A stretch of DNA of 64,000 nucleotides from positions 186,001 through 250,000 of the forward strand of contig NZ_WEGH01000004.1 in the NCBI RefSeq assembly GCF_009604375.1, in the 5' to 3' direction. Made by a program: the position numbers and the translations under genes. Below, piece after piece: positions 49,888 to 59,071 of the stretch. The notes under the pieces were generated by a model. It was given only the letters and a program-made list of their open reading frames with translations. It was not told the origin of the DNA and did not search any database. This DNA comes from Actinomadura macrotermitis. GTDB lineage: Bacteria > Actinomycetota > Actinomycetes > Streptosporangiales > Streptosporangiaceae. Numbering within the stretch: position 1 is the stretch's first letter; every line of letters starts with the position of its first letter.

Positions 49888-51297
49888 ATGGACGACGGCA
49901 GAACAGTGGACGGCTGGGAATCCGACGGCCTGATGGGCGGCGTCGATGCCATCATGTGGCGGATGAGCGCCGACCCGCGCGCGCGTGTCGAATGTGTCTG
50001 GATCGGTCTGCTCGACAGCGCCCCCGAGTGGCGGCGCTTCGTTGAATGCTGCGAGTGGGCGACGGACGAACTGCCGCGGCTGAAGCAGCGCGTCGTGGAA
50101 CCCCTGATGGGCCTGGGGCCGCCCGGATATGCCGACTGCCCACATTTCCGCCTCAGCGACCACGTATCCGAAAACATTCTGCCCGGACCGGGCGACCTGC
50201 GCCAGGTGCTGGATATCGCAGAACGATGGAGCGCGCTGGATTTCGATCGAAGCCGGCCCCCATGGGGAGTTCTCCTGCTCAGGGGCTTCGACGCCTCCAG
50301 GGCGGCGGTCGTGGTGAAGTGGCACCACGCCCTGGCCGATGGCCACGGGTTTTTGCAGACGCTGCAGTTCCTGCTCGGCGCATCACCGCGCCCAACGGCG
50401 ACGAAGGGTGACCGCGGACCGGTTCCGCACGTGAAAGGATCGGGTTGGCGGCGGGAACAGATCGCGCTCAGTGTCGGCGCGCTTCCGCGGGGAGTCGCGC
50501 AAGTCCTGCGGACCACGTCCGCGGAAGTACGGCAGGCATCCCAGCATCCCTGGTCGAGAACTCGCCAAGCTTTCAAACTGGTCCAGACGGCCGAACAGGC
50601 CATCCCCCGTGCCCGGCCGTCACGGTTGTTCGGGCAGCGGAGCCTGGCCCGCCGGTTCGAAGTCATCGACCTGCGGATGCCTTCCTTGAAGAAGGCGGCC
50701 AAACACGTGGACGCCACGGTGACTTCGGCGTTCGCGGCGGCGGTCCTCGGTGCCGGTCACGACTATCACCGGCACCGTGGGGTGGGAACGAAAGCCGTTC
50801 CGATCGCGGTTCCGGTCAGCGTCCGGAAGCCGGGACGCCATGTCGGCGGCAACGAAGTGTCCGCGCTCTTGCTGGCCTGGCGATTGAGCGACATGAATGC
50901 CGCAGACCGTGTCAGGGCCGTGCACAGCGAGCTGGCCCGCGTCCGCGCCAGGTCCGTGAACGGCCTCTTCCCGGCTTTGGCCGAACTCGGCGCCTGGGTT
51001 CCCGCGCCGCTGATCCGCTCGACGGCTCCTCTGCTGTGCCGGAGCATCGATCTTTGGGTGAGCAGCATGGTCGGCCTCACGCCGCCGGTGCACCTGGCGG
51101 GCGCAGAGGTCACCGACTCCTTCATCCTCGGACCGCGCGCCTCATCGGCCTGCCTGGCGGCTCTGACGTCACATGGCGACAAGGGGTACCTGACGCTCAA
51201 CCTCGATCCCGCGGCGATATCCGATCCTGATCTTTTCTGTGCCCTGGTGCGGCGCCACCTTCAGGAGATCATCGGCATCGCGGCCTCCGCCTCCTGA
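49888..51297 (+). CDS. WS/DGAT-family wax ester synthase/acyltransferase
   Basis: 469 aa from ATG 49888, with AGGAG 6 nt upstream; the ATG-like codons further up lie in the promoter. The catalytic HHxxxDG motif is HHALADG at 146-152. Other family marks: LSPxD-like N terminus changed to GGVDAIMWRM, NEVSALLLAWRL in place of the usual GN-rich region, and SSMVGLTPPVHLAGA. Family enzymes esterify alcohols or diacylglycerol with acyl-CoA at the membrane; some relatives transfer acyl chains to polyketides. The altered N-terminal motif leaves the acceptor open. First gene of the island, convergent with the enoyl reductase. Confidence 0.85.
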   Translation: MDDGRTVDGWESDGLMGGVDAIMWRMSADPRARVECVWIGLLDSAPEWRRFVECCEWATDELPRLKQRVVEPLMGLGPPGYADCPHFRLSDHVSENILPGPGDLRQVLDIAERWSALDFDRSRPPWGVLLLRGFDASRAAVVVKWHHALADGHGFLQTLQFLLGASPRPTATKGDRGPVPHVKGSGWRREQIALSVGALPRGVAQVLRTTSAEVRQASQHPWSRTRQAFKLVQTAEQAIPRARPSRLFGQRSLARRFEVIDLRMPSLKKAAKHVDATVTSAFAAAVLGAGHDYHRHRGVGTKAVPIAVPVSVRKPGRHVGGNEVSALLLAWRLSDMNAADRVRAVHSELARVRARSVNGLFPALAELGAWVPAPLIRSTAPLLCRSIDLWVSSMVGLTPPVHLAGAEVTDSFILGPRASSACLAALTSHGDKGYLTLNLDPAAISDPDLFCALVRRHLQEIIGIAASAS

Positions 51298-51369
51298 AAC
51301 GGGGGCGGGGGCACCTCGACTCGCCCGGGCCCGCGGGATGTTTCCTGCCGGGCCGGCCTGCCGCACGGG

Positions 51370-52176
51370 TCATTCTGGTGACTGTTCGCCGGAGACTTCG
51401 AAGTGCGGCGGAACGGCCGAGGCGGCGGCCATGCCTCCGTCGACGGTCAGCGTCTGGCCGGTGATGTAGGAGGCGCGGGGGGAAAGCAGGAAGGCGATGG
51501 TGTCGGCGATCTCCTGAGCGGTGCCCAGGCGTCGCGCCGGGATGCAGGTGGCGGCTTCGCCGAGGTCCATTCCGGACGTGCCTGCGTAGAGGCTGAGGGA
51601 ATCGGTCGCGATCAGGCCACCGCTGACGGCGTTGACGTTGAGGCGAGGCGCGTATGCGCAGGCGAGGTAGCGCACCCATGCCTCAATGGCGGCCTTCTGC
51701 ACGCCGACCGCGGCGTAGTACGGGAGCGCTTGGTCGGCGCCGAAGGAGGATACGGCCACGATGCGGCCGTCCGGTGTGCTCGACATGATGAGTTCGGCGG
51801 CGTGCTGGGCCGCCAGCGCGAATGCGCGTGCGCCGGTGGCGTAGCTGCGGTCCAGGTGATGTGGGTCCAGACGGGAGACGGGTTTGAACGGGCCCGCCGC
51901 CGCGTTGGCCACGAAGTGGTCCAGCCGGCCGTAGGTCTGGACCGCCTCAGCGAGCAGGCGCCGGACACTGTCCGGGTCTTCGATGTCGCTCTGCAGCGCC
52001 AGGGCCTGGCCGCCGTCGGCGGTGATCTGGGCTTGCACCTTTTCGGCCAGGTCGCCACGGGTGCGGTAGCTGAACACCACTGTCGCGCCGGCACGGGCGA
52101 GAGTGCCGGCCAGGGCGCGGCCGATTCCCCTCGTCCCGCCGGTGATGACGGCCACGGTCTTGGCGAACTCACTCAT
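51370..52176 (-). CDS. SDR enzyme of FabL type (enoyl-ACP reductase III-like)
   Basis: 268 aa from ATG 52176, GAGG 6 nt upstream. NAD(P)-binding TGGTRGIGRAL at 12-22. The catalytic pair is Tyr154-x6-Lys161 (YAAVGVQK), not the YxxxK of ordinary SDRs; Y-x6-K spacing plus VNAVSGGLIATDSL and ITGQTLTVDGG matches FabL enoyl-ACP reductase of Bacillus. It would reduce trans-2-enoyl-ACP. A FabL-type enzyme beside KAS III and an AT-ACP protein fits an acyl-chain-building set. The patatin gene lies 183 bp upstream on the same strand. Confidence 0.82.
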   Translation of the reverse strand: MSEFAKTVAVITGGTRGIGRALAGTLARAGATVVFSYRTRGDLAEKVQAQITADGGQALALQSDIEDPDSVRRLLAEAVQTYGRLDHFVANAAAGPFKPVSRLDPHHLDRSYATGARAFALAAQHAAELIMSSTPDGRIVAVSSFGADQALPYYAAVGVQKAAIEAWVRYLACAYAPRLNVNAVSGGLIATDSLSLYAGTSGMDLGEAATCIPARRLGTAQEIADTIAFLLSPRASYITGQTLTVDGGMAAASAVPPHFEVSGEQSPE

Positions 52177-52359
52177 GAAAGCCTCTTCCCTGGTCGTGGG
52201 ACGGTCGCTGATCGTCACTCCGCGTCCTCCGCCGTTCATCGGCACGCGGCTCATCACCGCGCCGCGCGCGAGCCTCGCGCGCTCGCGACCGGCATCGGCG
52301 TCATCGAGGCCCGGTCCCGGCCTACGTGCGACCCCGCTGGAGCGGCACGCGTCCCGGCC

Positions 52360-53259
52360 CTAGTCCCGGTCGGCCTCCTGCCACACGGCGGCGGGGCCCG
52401 AATACCTCAGTTTGGCGCTGGTCGCCAGGTAGGCCTTGGTGGACAGGTAGGCCTCCCGGATACGGCGCTCGCTCTCTTGATAGGGGTCCCTGAGGTCGAT
52501 TCCCATGATGCGTCGCAACACCTGCGGTCCCGACGACGGATCCGCGCGGCCGACGGGGAGCATGTGCACGGTCACGTCAGGGGGGAGGCCGGCGACCATC
52601 TTCTGGTGGCGCCAGCGCAGTACCATTCCCGTCAGCCCGACCTCCCACAGGGAACGGGGAAAGCCCAGCGACCTCTCCATGTCGGTGATCTGCAAGAAGT
52701 AAATGGTCCGGGCCCCCAGGCGGACGGCGCGGTCGATCGGGAACGGGTTGACGACGCCTCCGTCGCAGTAATAGGTGTCCCCGATTTTGACCGGCTCCAT
52801 GATGGCCGGCGCGGCAGCCGCCACCAGCAGGGCCGGGACGAGCGGACCGGAATCGAACCAGACCTCCCGGCCGGCCACCATGTCGAGACCGACGCACTCG
52901 AAATGTACAGGCAGTTCTTCGAAGGATTCCCTCATCAGATAGCGGGCGAGAGCCGAGCGCAGTGCTCGCTGGGTACGCCTGCGCCGCCCCCTTGAGACCA
53001 GGCGGGCCAAGGCGTCGCGAACATCCCACCGCAGGTCGGCATCGAGCAGGAAGTCCTCCCAGAGACCTCGTACGGCGATGAGCCCGTCCCGGTCCGGAGA
53101 ACCTGCGAACACAGAACCGATCAGTGCGCCGGCGGACGAGCCGATCACGATGTCCGGCCGCACCCTCGCCTCGACGAGTGCGGTCAGCATTCCCAGTTCC
53201 GTGCTGGCCAGCTTTCCGCCACCGCTGAGAACGAAAGCGATCTTTCCCTCATTCTCCAT
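52360..53259 (-). CDS. patatin-like phospholipase
   Basis: 299 aa from ATG 53259. The in-frame ATG 53265 lies against the -10 and would be upstream of the predicted transcript start, so the leaderless ATG 53259 is preferred. Oxyanion GGGK at 13-16, nucleophile Ser42 in GSSAG, catalytic Asp166 in DGG. Hydrolyses acyl esters of phospholipids or neutral lipids. No signal peptide, so intracellular. With the WS/DGAT enzyme it could cycle acyl groups between lipids and CoA or ACP (inference). Confidence 0.9.
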   Translation of the reverse strand: MENEGKIAFVLSGGGKLASTELGMLTALVEARVRPDIVIGSSAGALIGSVFAGSPDRDGLIAVRGLWEDFLLDADLRWDVRDALARLVSRGRRRRTQRALRSALARYLMRESFEELPVHFECVGLDMVAGREVWFDSGPLVPALLVAAAAPAIMEPVKIGDTYYCDGGVVNPFPIDRAVRLGARTIYFLQITDMERSLGFPRSLWEVGLTGMVLRWRHQKMVAGLPPDVTVHMLPVGRADPSSGPQVLRRIMGIDLRDPYQESERRIREAYLSTKAYLATSAKLRYSGPAAVWQEADRD

Positions 53260-53265
53260 GATCAT

Positions 53266-53294
53266 ATTTTACAAGTCCATGACTGCCATGTAAA
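53266..53294 (-). promoter_or_regulatory. sigma70-type leaderless promoter of patatin gene
   Basis: On the minus strand TTTACA (53294-53289) and TAAAAT (53271-53266) are 17 bp apart. The start 7 nt downstream falls on the A of ATG 53259. Confidence 0.65.
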
Positions 53295-53488
53295 GATGAG
53301 GCTGAGTGATCAAAGGATGGACCCGTGACAGCAAATTGATTTCGGGTGCTCCATATCCTCTTCCCCGGGTCTCGGATACCGAATTGTTCGCCGGAAAGCG
53401 CGGAACGGCAAGAAATGTGCGGTACACGCCGCGGACGTATCCCCCCGGGGAGACCAGCGATCGACCCGTGCGGCGGAGGGAACCACAG

Positions 53489-54469
53489 ATGGGCATCGGA
53501 ATCTTGGGCACCGGTGCGTACGTGCCGGAAGAGATCGTCGACAACGCCACGGTCGCCCAGTGGACGGACGTACCCGAATCCTGGATCGATGAGCGCACCG
53601 GCGTCTTCGAACGCCGGTACGCGCCGGAGGGGGCGCGGACCTCCGACCTGGCGGTGCGCGCCGTCAGGGATCTGGAGACGCAGTGCCCGCAGGCGCTCGG
53701 GCGTCTGGCGGCGATGATCGTGGCGACATCGACACCGGACCAGCCGCAACCGGCCACGGCCGCCATCCTGCAGGGACGGCTCGGCCTGGGGGGCTTCCCT
53801 GCCCTGGACATCAATGCCGTATGCAGCGGAGCCCTGTACGGACTGGTCACCGGCGCCGCCTTCTCCTCCTTCCAGGAGGGAACGCCGGTACTGCTCGTCG
53901 CGGCGGACATGTACAGCAAGATCGTGGATGGCCGTGACCGCCGTACCGCCAGCCTGTTCGGGGACGGCGCCGGCGCGGTACTGCTGGGGCGGGTGCCCGA
54001 CGGCTTCGGGCTCGGCCCCTACCGGCTCACCGCCCACGGCGAATTCGCCCACTACGTCGAGGTGACCGCGGGCGGGACGCGGCAACCGATCGATGGCGCG
54101 GCCCTGGCGGGAAGGCTGGACAGGTTCCGGATGCACGGTCCGGAAGTGCGCGAGTACGTCATCCGCATACTGCCGGAACTGATCTCGGAAGTGCTCGACG
54201 AGGCCGGTCTGCGGGCACGGGACATCGACCGGTGGATCCTCCACCAGGCCAACCCGCGGCTACTGGAGGAGTTGTCCCGGCTGCTCGCCGTGGATCCCAC
54301 GCTCGTTCCGGTCACCGGGAGCCTTTACGGCAACAGCGCGGCGGCTTCGTTGCTGGTGACCCTGAACGAGAGCGTGCGAGCCAAGCCTCTGGAACGCGGT
54401 GCGCGCGTCATGTTCGCGAGCGTGGGCGGTGGCATGACCGCGGGCGCGGCCCTGCTGACGTGGTACTAG
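53489..54469 (+). CDS. beta-ketoacyl-ACP synthase III-like enzyme
   Basis: 326 aa from ATG 53489 with GGAGGG 8 nt upstream. Full KAS III triad Cys112 (NAVCSGALYG), His252 (LHQANPRLLEE), Asn282 (YGNSAAAS). N-terminal GIGILGTGAYVPEEIVDN and WIDERTGVFERRY are typical of FabH. Condenses a short acyl-CoA with malonyl-ACP, or in natural-product clusters loads a starter or transfers acyl chains. Its stop TAG coincides with the CTAG target site of the IS element that follows, so the last base of the gene is the element junction. Confidence 0.9.
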   Translation: MGIGILGTGAYVPEEIVDNATVAQWTDVPESWIDERTGVFERRYAPEGARTSDLAVRAVRDLETQCPQALGRLAAMIVATSTPDQPQPATAAILQGRLGLGGFPALDINAVCSGALYGLVTGAAFSSFQEGTPVLLVAADMYSKIVDGRDRRTASLFGDGAGAVLLGRVPDGFGLGPYRLTAHGEFAHYVEVTAGGTRQPIDGAALAGRLDRFRMHGPEVREYVIRILPELISEVLDEAGLRARDIDRWILHQANPRLLEELSRLLAVDPTLVPVTGSLYGNSAAASLLVTLNESVRAKPLERGARVMFASVGGGMTAGAALLTWY

Positions 54470-55439
54470 GGCGTGTTTCAAAGCCGGTCGTTGATGCAGG
54501 CGATGTTGACGATGGCCTGGTAGCGGACGGCGAGTTCGTCGTACCGGATGGCCACGGCGCGGTGGCGGTCGATGCCGCACTCCACCGCGTGCCGGACCTT
54601 GTGGTCGGTGGCGCAGAATGCCGTGGCCGTCCACCGGCGCGGCCGCGCCGTCGGCGGTGGCCGATCTGGCCGGCCGGTTGCGCGATCGTGGCACCGATGC
54701 CACGACAGCGCAGGTAGGCACGATCGGCGCATGGGGAGTAGGCCTTATCGGCCCGCACCCGCACCGGGCGGGTGCGCCCGGGCCCGATCCGCGGCACCGC
54801 GATCGCCTCCAGCACCGGCCGCAACTAGGGCGAGTCGCCGCGTTGCCCGGCCATCGCCAGCACCCGGCGGCCCTGCTCGCAGGCACATGGATTTTGGTGG
54901 CCGGCCCGCCGCGCGAGCGTCCCAGCCTGTGGTCGGCCGGCCCGCAGCAGGAGCCGACGCCGCCCGCCGGGTCCTGCTGGAGGCCGGTACGGGCACCGGC
55001 GGCGGGCGGGTGAGCGCGGGCGATGATGGAGTCCCCCGACCCGCCAGTCGATCAGTCCGGCGGCATCGGCGCGGGCCTGCGGACCGGTCAGGATCTGATC
55101 CCAGATCCCGGCCCGCTGCCAGCGGCGAAACAACGAGCAGACCGCTTGCCAGGAGCCAGGGCAGGCACGTCCCGCTGACGTGCCTACCCGCACCCGCCGG
55201 CGGATGGCGTCGATGAGCCGGCGTTCGGTCCACCGCAACGGACGGCCCGGCCGATCGGGGACGGGCCGCAGCGGCTCCAGGACCGTCCACTGCGCCTCGG
55301 TCAGATCGAACCGCCTCGTCACCGCCAGGCCGGCCACCAGGTCTCCGGCACTGCCTGGTCACTGAACCTGCCACCGGAGACCTCATGCGTCGGCGATCGC
55401 GACACACCACCACACAGCAGACTTCGAAACACGACCTAG
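54469..55439. mobile_element. decayed IS5-family insertion sequence
   Basis: About 0.97 kb. The left end CTAGGGCGTGTTTCAAAG starts at 54466 and the right end, read inward, is CTAGGTCGTGTTTCGAAG ending at 55439: matched terminal inverted repeats (16 of 18) flanked by CTAG on both sides. CTAG/TA target use and the encoded DUF4096-type transposase fit the IS5 family. It abuts the KAS III stop on the left and cuts the dehydrogenase remnant on the right. Confidence 0.8.
54478..55337 (-). pseudogene. IS5-family transposase, inactivated
   Basis: N-terminal DUF4096 region (LTEAQWTVLEPL, RRLIDAIRRRVRVGTSAG, WDQILTGPQARADAAGLIDW) is followed by frameshifts, an in-frame TAG near 54824 just before LRPVLEAIAVPRIG, and a DDE segment VRADKAYSPCADRAYLRCRG. 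The C-terminal VAIRYDELAVRYQAIVNIAC resumes in another frame. At least two frameshifts plus one nonsense change make it non-functional. Confidence 0.8.
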
Positions 55440-56180
55440 GCCGCCGGCGAGATCCAGGATCGTCGCTTGGGCGGTGGTGAGATCGCCGGATGGGGCGACC
55501 TCCACGTGCTGATCGCCGATACCTGCGGCTCGGGCTGCTTCCAGGCGGGCGGGCGGTCCCCCACCAGAATGACGAAGGCGCCTGACAGTTGCGCCAAAGC
55601 GGCGGCGGCCAGACCGACGGGGCCGCTGCCCTGCACCACGACGGTCTGGCCGAGTCTGGCTGGGCACCGCTCTCCCAGGACTTGCGCCATGGTCGGTCCG
55701 GCGCAGGCCAGGGACATGGCAGCGAGCGGGTCGATCTACGGACTGAGGCCGATCACGTCGTTCCGGCTTCCAGCGTGATGAAGTCGGTCCCCTGGCCAGG
55801 GGAGCCGGTGGTGGGGCGGTTGATCCCGTAGGTGCGTCGTGGGCGCACAGTGTCGGTCAGCGCAGGTCCTGGCAGTAGTGGCAGCGTCCGCAAGCGATCG
55901 ACGATGCCCACATCACGGTGTCGTCGGCTGAGAGGGGACGGCCGAGCGCGTCGCAGGTGGTGGTGTCGGCGAGTTCATGAATGGTGCCCATGGCGGTGAT
56001 CTCGACCCTGGGGAGGTGTTCGGCCATCCAGCGCGCCACGGTGCCGGCGCCGGCCCCCCAGTTCCAAGCAACGCGTTCCCGGCCGGCGCGGCAAAGCTGC
56101 CGGTACCTCGAAGGAGGCCGGGTCCAGCACATCACTCAAAGCGGTCAGGCGGTGTCCTCTCCCCGGCAGCGGCATGGCTG
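55440..56180 (-). pseudogene. mosaic remnant: methyltransferase N terminus joined to zinc alcohol dehydrogenase
   Basis: Reading leftward on the minus strand: VLDPASFEVPAALP and, after a frame change, GAGAGTVARWMAEHLPR resemble motif I of a class I methyltransferase. It runs directly into EITAMGTIHELADTTT, DALGRPLSADDTVMWASSIACGRCHYCQDL, the structural-zinc CxxCxxC region of a medium-chain dehydrogenase, then after further breaks LGQTVVVQGSGPVGLAAAALAQ, its NAD-binding segment. The gene is cut off by the IS element at 55439. No intact frame remains. Confidence 0.6.
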
Positions 56181-56214
56181 AACAGTGCGTCGCCGTAACG
56201 CTCGGGCCGCCGGT

Positions 56215-57411
56215 TCATGTCCCTTCCCTCCCGTGCGCAGGCAGGGGAGTCAGGTCCGCTGCGGACAGGGTGTCGCACCGGTGGTGGCCGGTCAGTTCCA
56301 ACGCATCGTTGAACTCGGCCTGCAGACACCGCAGGACATGCTCGACGCCGGCTTGACCGCCCACCGCCAGGCCGTAAAGCCACGGCCGGCCGATCATGAC
56401 GGCACTCGCCCCCAGGGCCAGAGCGATCAGCACGTCGGTGCCGGTACGTACTCCGGAGTCGAACAGCACCGGAACGCGGCCCGCGACCTCGGCCACCACC
56501 GGCGCCAGGCAGTCCAGCGCCGCCACTCCGCTGTCAAGCTGACGCCCGCCGTGATTGGACACCACGATGGCATCGGCACCGGCATCGACCAGCTGTGCCG
56601 CCTCCTCCGGACGGCAAACGCCCTTGACCGCGATCGGCAGCTTGGTCCAGGACCGCAGGACCGACAGGTCGGCGGGGGTCAGGCTGGGTTTGGTGAAGAT
56701 GCGGTTCCAGGTCGCGACCGCCTTCTCCAGACGGGCGGGATCGTTTCGGATGTCAGTGCCGCCGTGGCTGAGTCCGGCCAGTTCCCAAAAACGCGGGTCG
56801 GACAAGTAGTTGTCCAAGCCGTAACCATGCTGGAACGGAGAGAATCCCGCCGCCAACTCCCGGGGCCGCCACCCGGCCGTGTAACAGTCGCCCATCAGCA
56901 TGATCGCGCTGTAGCCGGCGGCTTCGGCGCGGGCGATGAACGAGCGCGCCAGCTTCTCATCGTCGGGCCAGGCGAACTGGAACCACTTGGGAGCCTCGGG
57001 AGCGGCCTGGGCGACCTGCTCCAGCGACGTTGAGGCCGACGTCGACAACACCTGGGTCACGCCGGCCTCAGCCGCCGCCCGCGCCGCGGCGCACTCGGCG
57101 CCGGGATCGGCGAGGTCGGCGACCCCTGCCGGGGCCAGTAGCACCGGCATGCTCATCGGCGTGCCCAGCAGCCTCACCGAGGTGTCGACCGCAGTCCCTT
57201 CCCGCAGAACCCGGTACCTCAGCCCCCAGCGGGCGAAGGCGTCCAGATTGGCCGCTGCGGTCAATCCCCGTCCGGCCGCGCCCGCGATGTAGTCGAACGA
57301 CCGCGTCGACAGCGCTCGACGGGCGGCCTCTTCCAGTTCGGTCACCCCGAACGGAAACCGGCTTCCGCCCTCCTTGAAAACCTGACCCTGATAATTTCCC
57401 GTATAACCCAT
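56215..57411 (-). CDS. FMN-dependent alpha-hydroxyacid oxidase/lactate monooxygenase homologue
   Basis: 398 aa from ATG 57411 with GGAGG 8 nt upstream. FMN beta/alpha barrel of the glycolate oxidase family: SFDYIAGAAG (Tyr41), VLLAPAG, QVLSTSAS, IAVKGV, SNHGGRQLD with catalytic His287 and Arg290, and DSGVRTGTDV. The conserved active-site Tyr of WFQLYW is Ala147 here (WFQFAWPDD), so substrate binding differs from lactate or glycolate oxidases. The barrel is otherwise complete, and the gene is intact among pseudogenes. Substrate unknown; a tailoring role is possible. Confidence 0.85.
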   Translation of the reverse strand: MGYTGNYQGQVFKEGGSRFPFGVTELEEAARRALSTRSFDYIAGAAGRGLTAAANLDAFARWGLRYRVLREGTAVDTSVRLLGTPMSMPVLLAPAGVADLADPGAECAAARAAAEAGVTQVLSTSASTSLEQVAQAAPEAPKWFQFAWPDDEKLARSFIARAEAAGYSAIMLMGDCYTAGWRPRELAAGFSPFQHGYGLDNYLSDPRFWELAGLSHGGTDIRNDPARLEKAVATWNRIFTKPSLTPADLSVLRSWTKLPIAVKGVCRPEEAAQLVDAGADAIVVSNHGGRQLDSGVAALDCLAPVVAEVAGRVPVLFDSGVRTGTDVLIALALGASAVMIGRPWLYGLAVGGQAGVEHVLRCLQAEFNDALELTGHHRCDTLSAADLTPLPAHGREGT

Positions 57412-57506
57412 CCTTTTTGCCTCCAACGACTGGGCCGCCCGACATGAGCACAGCGCCGGCGCCAACTTCTGACACCAATAGAAGAATTGCTTGCTCAACA
57501 TTTCGG

Positions 57507-57960
57507 CTATGCGAAACCGATTAAATCAGAGTCCTCCCATCCCCTATCGTCGGCTTCAGGGGAACGCTGACATGCCAGTGGCCGCGGCGCGCCCGACGTC
57601 CCTGGTGCGCATGGCATCGTCGGCCCGAAAGACCGCTGCCGGAGCGCAATAGAAGACGGTCGCCGGTCACCGCCGAGCATTCCGGGCGCCGCTCGGCCGC
57701 CTGGACCACCAGCGCCACGAGCACACGGCGTCGGAGATACCCGACAGCGCAGCGATCCGCTCGGCCGTCTCCACGCGCGTCCGTCAATGCAGAACGGTGA
57801 CAGGCGCACCACGCCGGTGCGCACCTGCCGTTCCATTTCCTCCCATACTTCCGGGACCCCATATCCCAGGCTGCTCGTCGCCACGCCCGAGTGGATGTCC
57901 GGACAGGTCCGGCCACTGGAATCGGCCGGCCTCCTCTGCCGGGAACGATTTCCAGGGTTC
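57507..57960 (-). pseudogene. possible class-III aminotransferase remnant
   Basis: Pieces in shifting frames: VATSSLGYGVPEVWEEMERQV (like the ALGYGHPEV region), AERIAALSGISDAV (like AERLAALSGLDRVFF) and SIALRQRSFGPTMPC (like FEGSFHGRTMG), in the order found in class III aminotransferases. No continuous frame, and the PLP lysine region is absent. Identification rests on short matches. Confidence 0.35.
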
Positions 57961-57964
57961 CTGA

Positions 57965-58390
57965 CATAAGACCGGAAGCCACTTCGGAAAGCATGTACGA
58001 TGGCGGCCAGTGATATTAGCGCCGGTCACCTGCGACTATTTCCACCATGATGCCCCTTATGCGCCACCTTGGGGAATAACCCATTTCCGATATGGCAACT
58101 ATAGTGTTACCTTATAGCGAGGGGTCGGCAAATGCTTCGACAGCAGACTTTAGGATTGATCCATAATCCTTCTGACCGCCGATTGCACGGGAATGTGGGC
58201 AGCGGCAGACGAATAGTTGAGGCCATGCCTGTGAGCTGGCCGTTGGCGGAAAGGCCGCCTGGAAATTAGAATCCCTTCGCCCCTCGGCCGTAGATCAACA
58301 AAATGTGTGCGGGCGTGCGGCCCCGACGTTTCGGTGCATGCCGAACGGGCCGTCAGGGATGCCGCCAGTGAGTTGACCGCTTGGGTTCAC
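57965..58390. other. non-coding, lower-GC stretch
   Basis: About 425 bp with frequent stops in all frames and visibly lower GC. I see no RNA gene, repeat or convincing promoter. Confidence 0.5.
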
Positions 58391-58399
58391 CGGGTTTGT

Positions 58400-58690
58400 T
58401 CATGCGGCCTTGGGACACGGGCGGCCCCAGCGTTGCCGGTGTTGCGCCAGCGTAGGTATCGCTGCAGCCTGCGGGCCAAGACGGGGGGGCGGGGTTGCCC
58501 ATCGTGAAGGTGCGCAGCGGTCCGCGAACTGGGCCTCAATCGGGTGGGCTCAGGACGCGCCGGTCGGGGTGAAGCGCAGCTCGACCTTGTTCTTGCGCGA
58601 CCAGGTGCGGATGGCGGGGGTCTTGTTGGACGACAGGTTGTCCAAGACCACGTAGATCGGGGCGCCGTCGGGGCGCGTAGCCCGGATGGT
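58400..58690 (-). pseudogene. IS630-family transposase fragment
   Basis: Minus-strand RPDGAPIYVVLDNLSSNKTP and IRTWSRKNKVELRFTPTGAS match the central DDE region of IS630 transposases; after a stop/frameshift, PIEAQF, then LARRLQRYLRWRN, match its C terminus in other frames. The N-terminal half is missing. Confidence 0.7.
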
Positions 58691-59071
58691 CTTGAGGGCC
58701 TTGCCGGCGGCGTCCTCAGCGGCCTTGGCAGAGTTGACAGATGCGGCGTTGGCCGCCCGCGTAGCTTGCTCAGTGAGTCGTTGTGCCCGTGCAGCGGCCG
58801 CCTGCACCCCCTGCTGCTTGGCACCGGATTCACCGCCCAGTTGCCGGCGTCGCTCGCCGCTGCGGCGTTGGCACCGGCGCACGCAGCCGCGTTCGTGGCC
58901 TGGGAAGCCTGATCACCGGCTTCGGCGGCCTTGGCAGCGCTCTTGGCGCCCGGCTGTGGCATCACGGCCTTCTGCGCAGCTACGCGGGCATCCTGAACGA
59001 GAGAGGCGTTGCTGCGGGCTGCCGCGGCCGCGACAGCCGGCCTTGCATGCGCCGCTGTCTGCCCCGCCCGG
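58691..59071 (-). other. Ala-rich open stretch, unrecognised
   Basis: Minus-strand frames are very Ala-rich with heptad-like spacing (AAKAAEAGDQASQATNAAA; EQATRAANAASVNSAKAAED) across a frame change. This may be a fragment of an alanine-rich repeat protein joined to the IS630 piece. No start, and no intact gene. Confidence 0.3.

Noticed and set aside
55436..56135. Functional alcohol dehydrogenase
   Set aside because: Zinc and NAD regions are in different frames, the N terminus is replaced by methyltransferase-like sequence, and the IS cuts the 3' end.
57787..57969. Short plus-strand frame in the aminotransferase remnant
   Set aside because: No ribosome site or composition support; the minus strand has the family matches.
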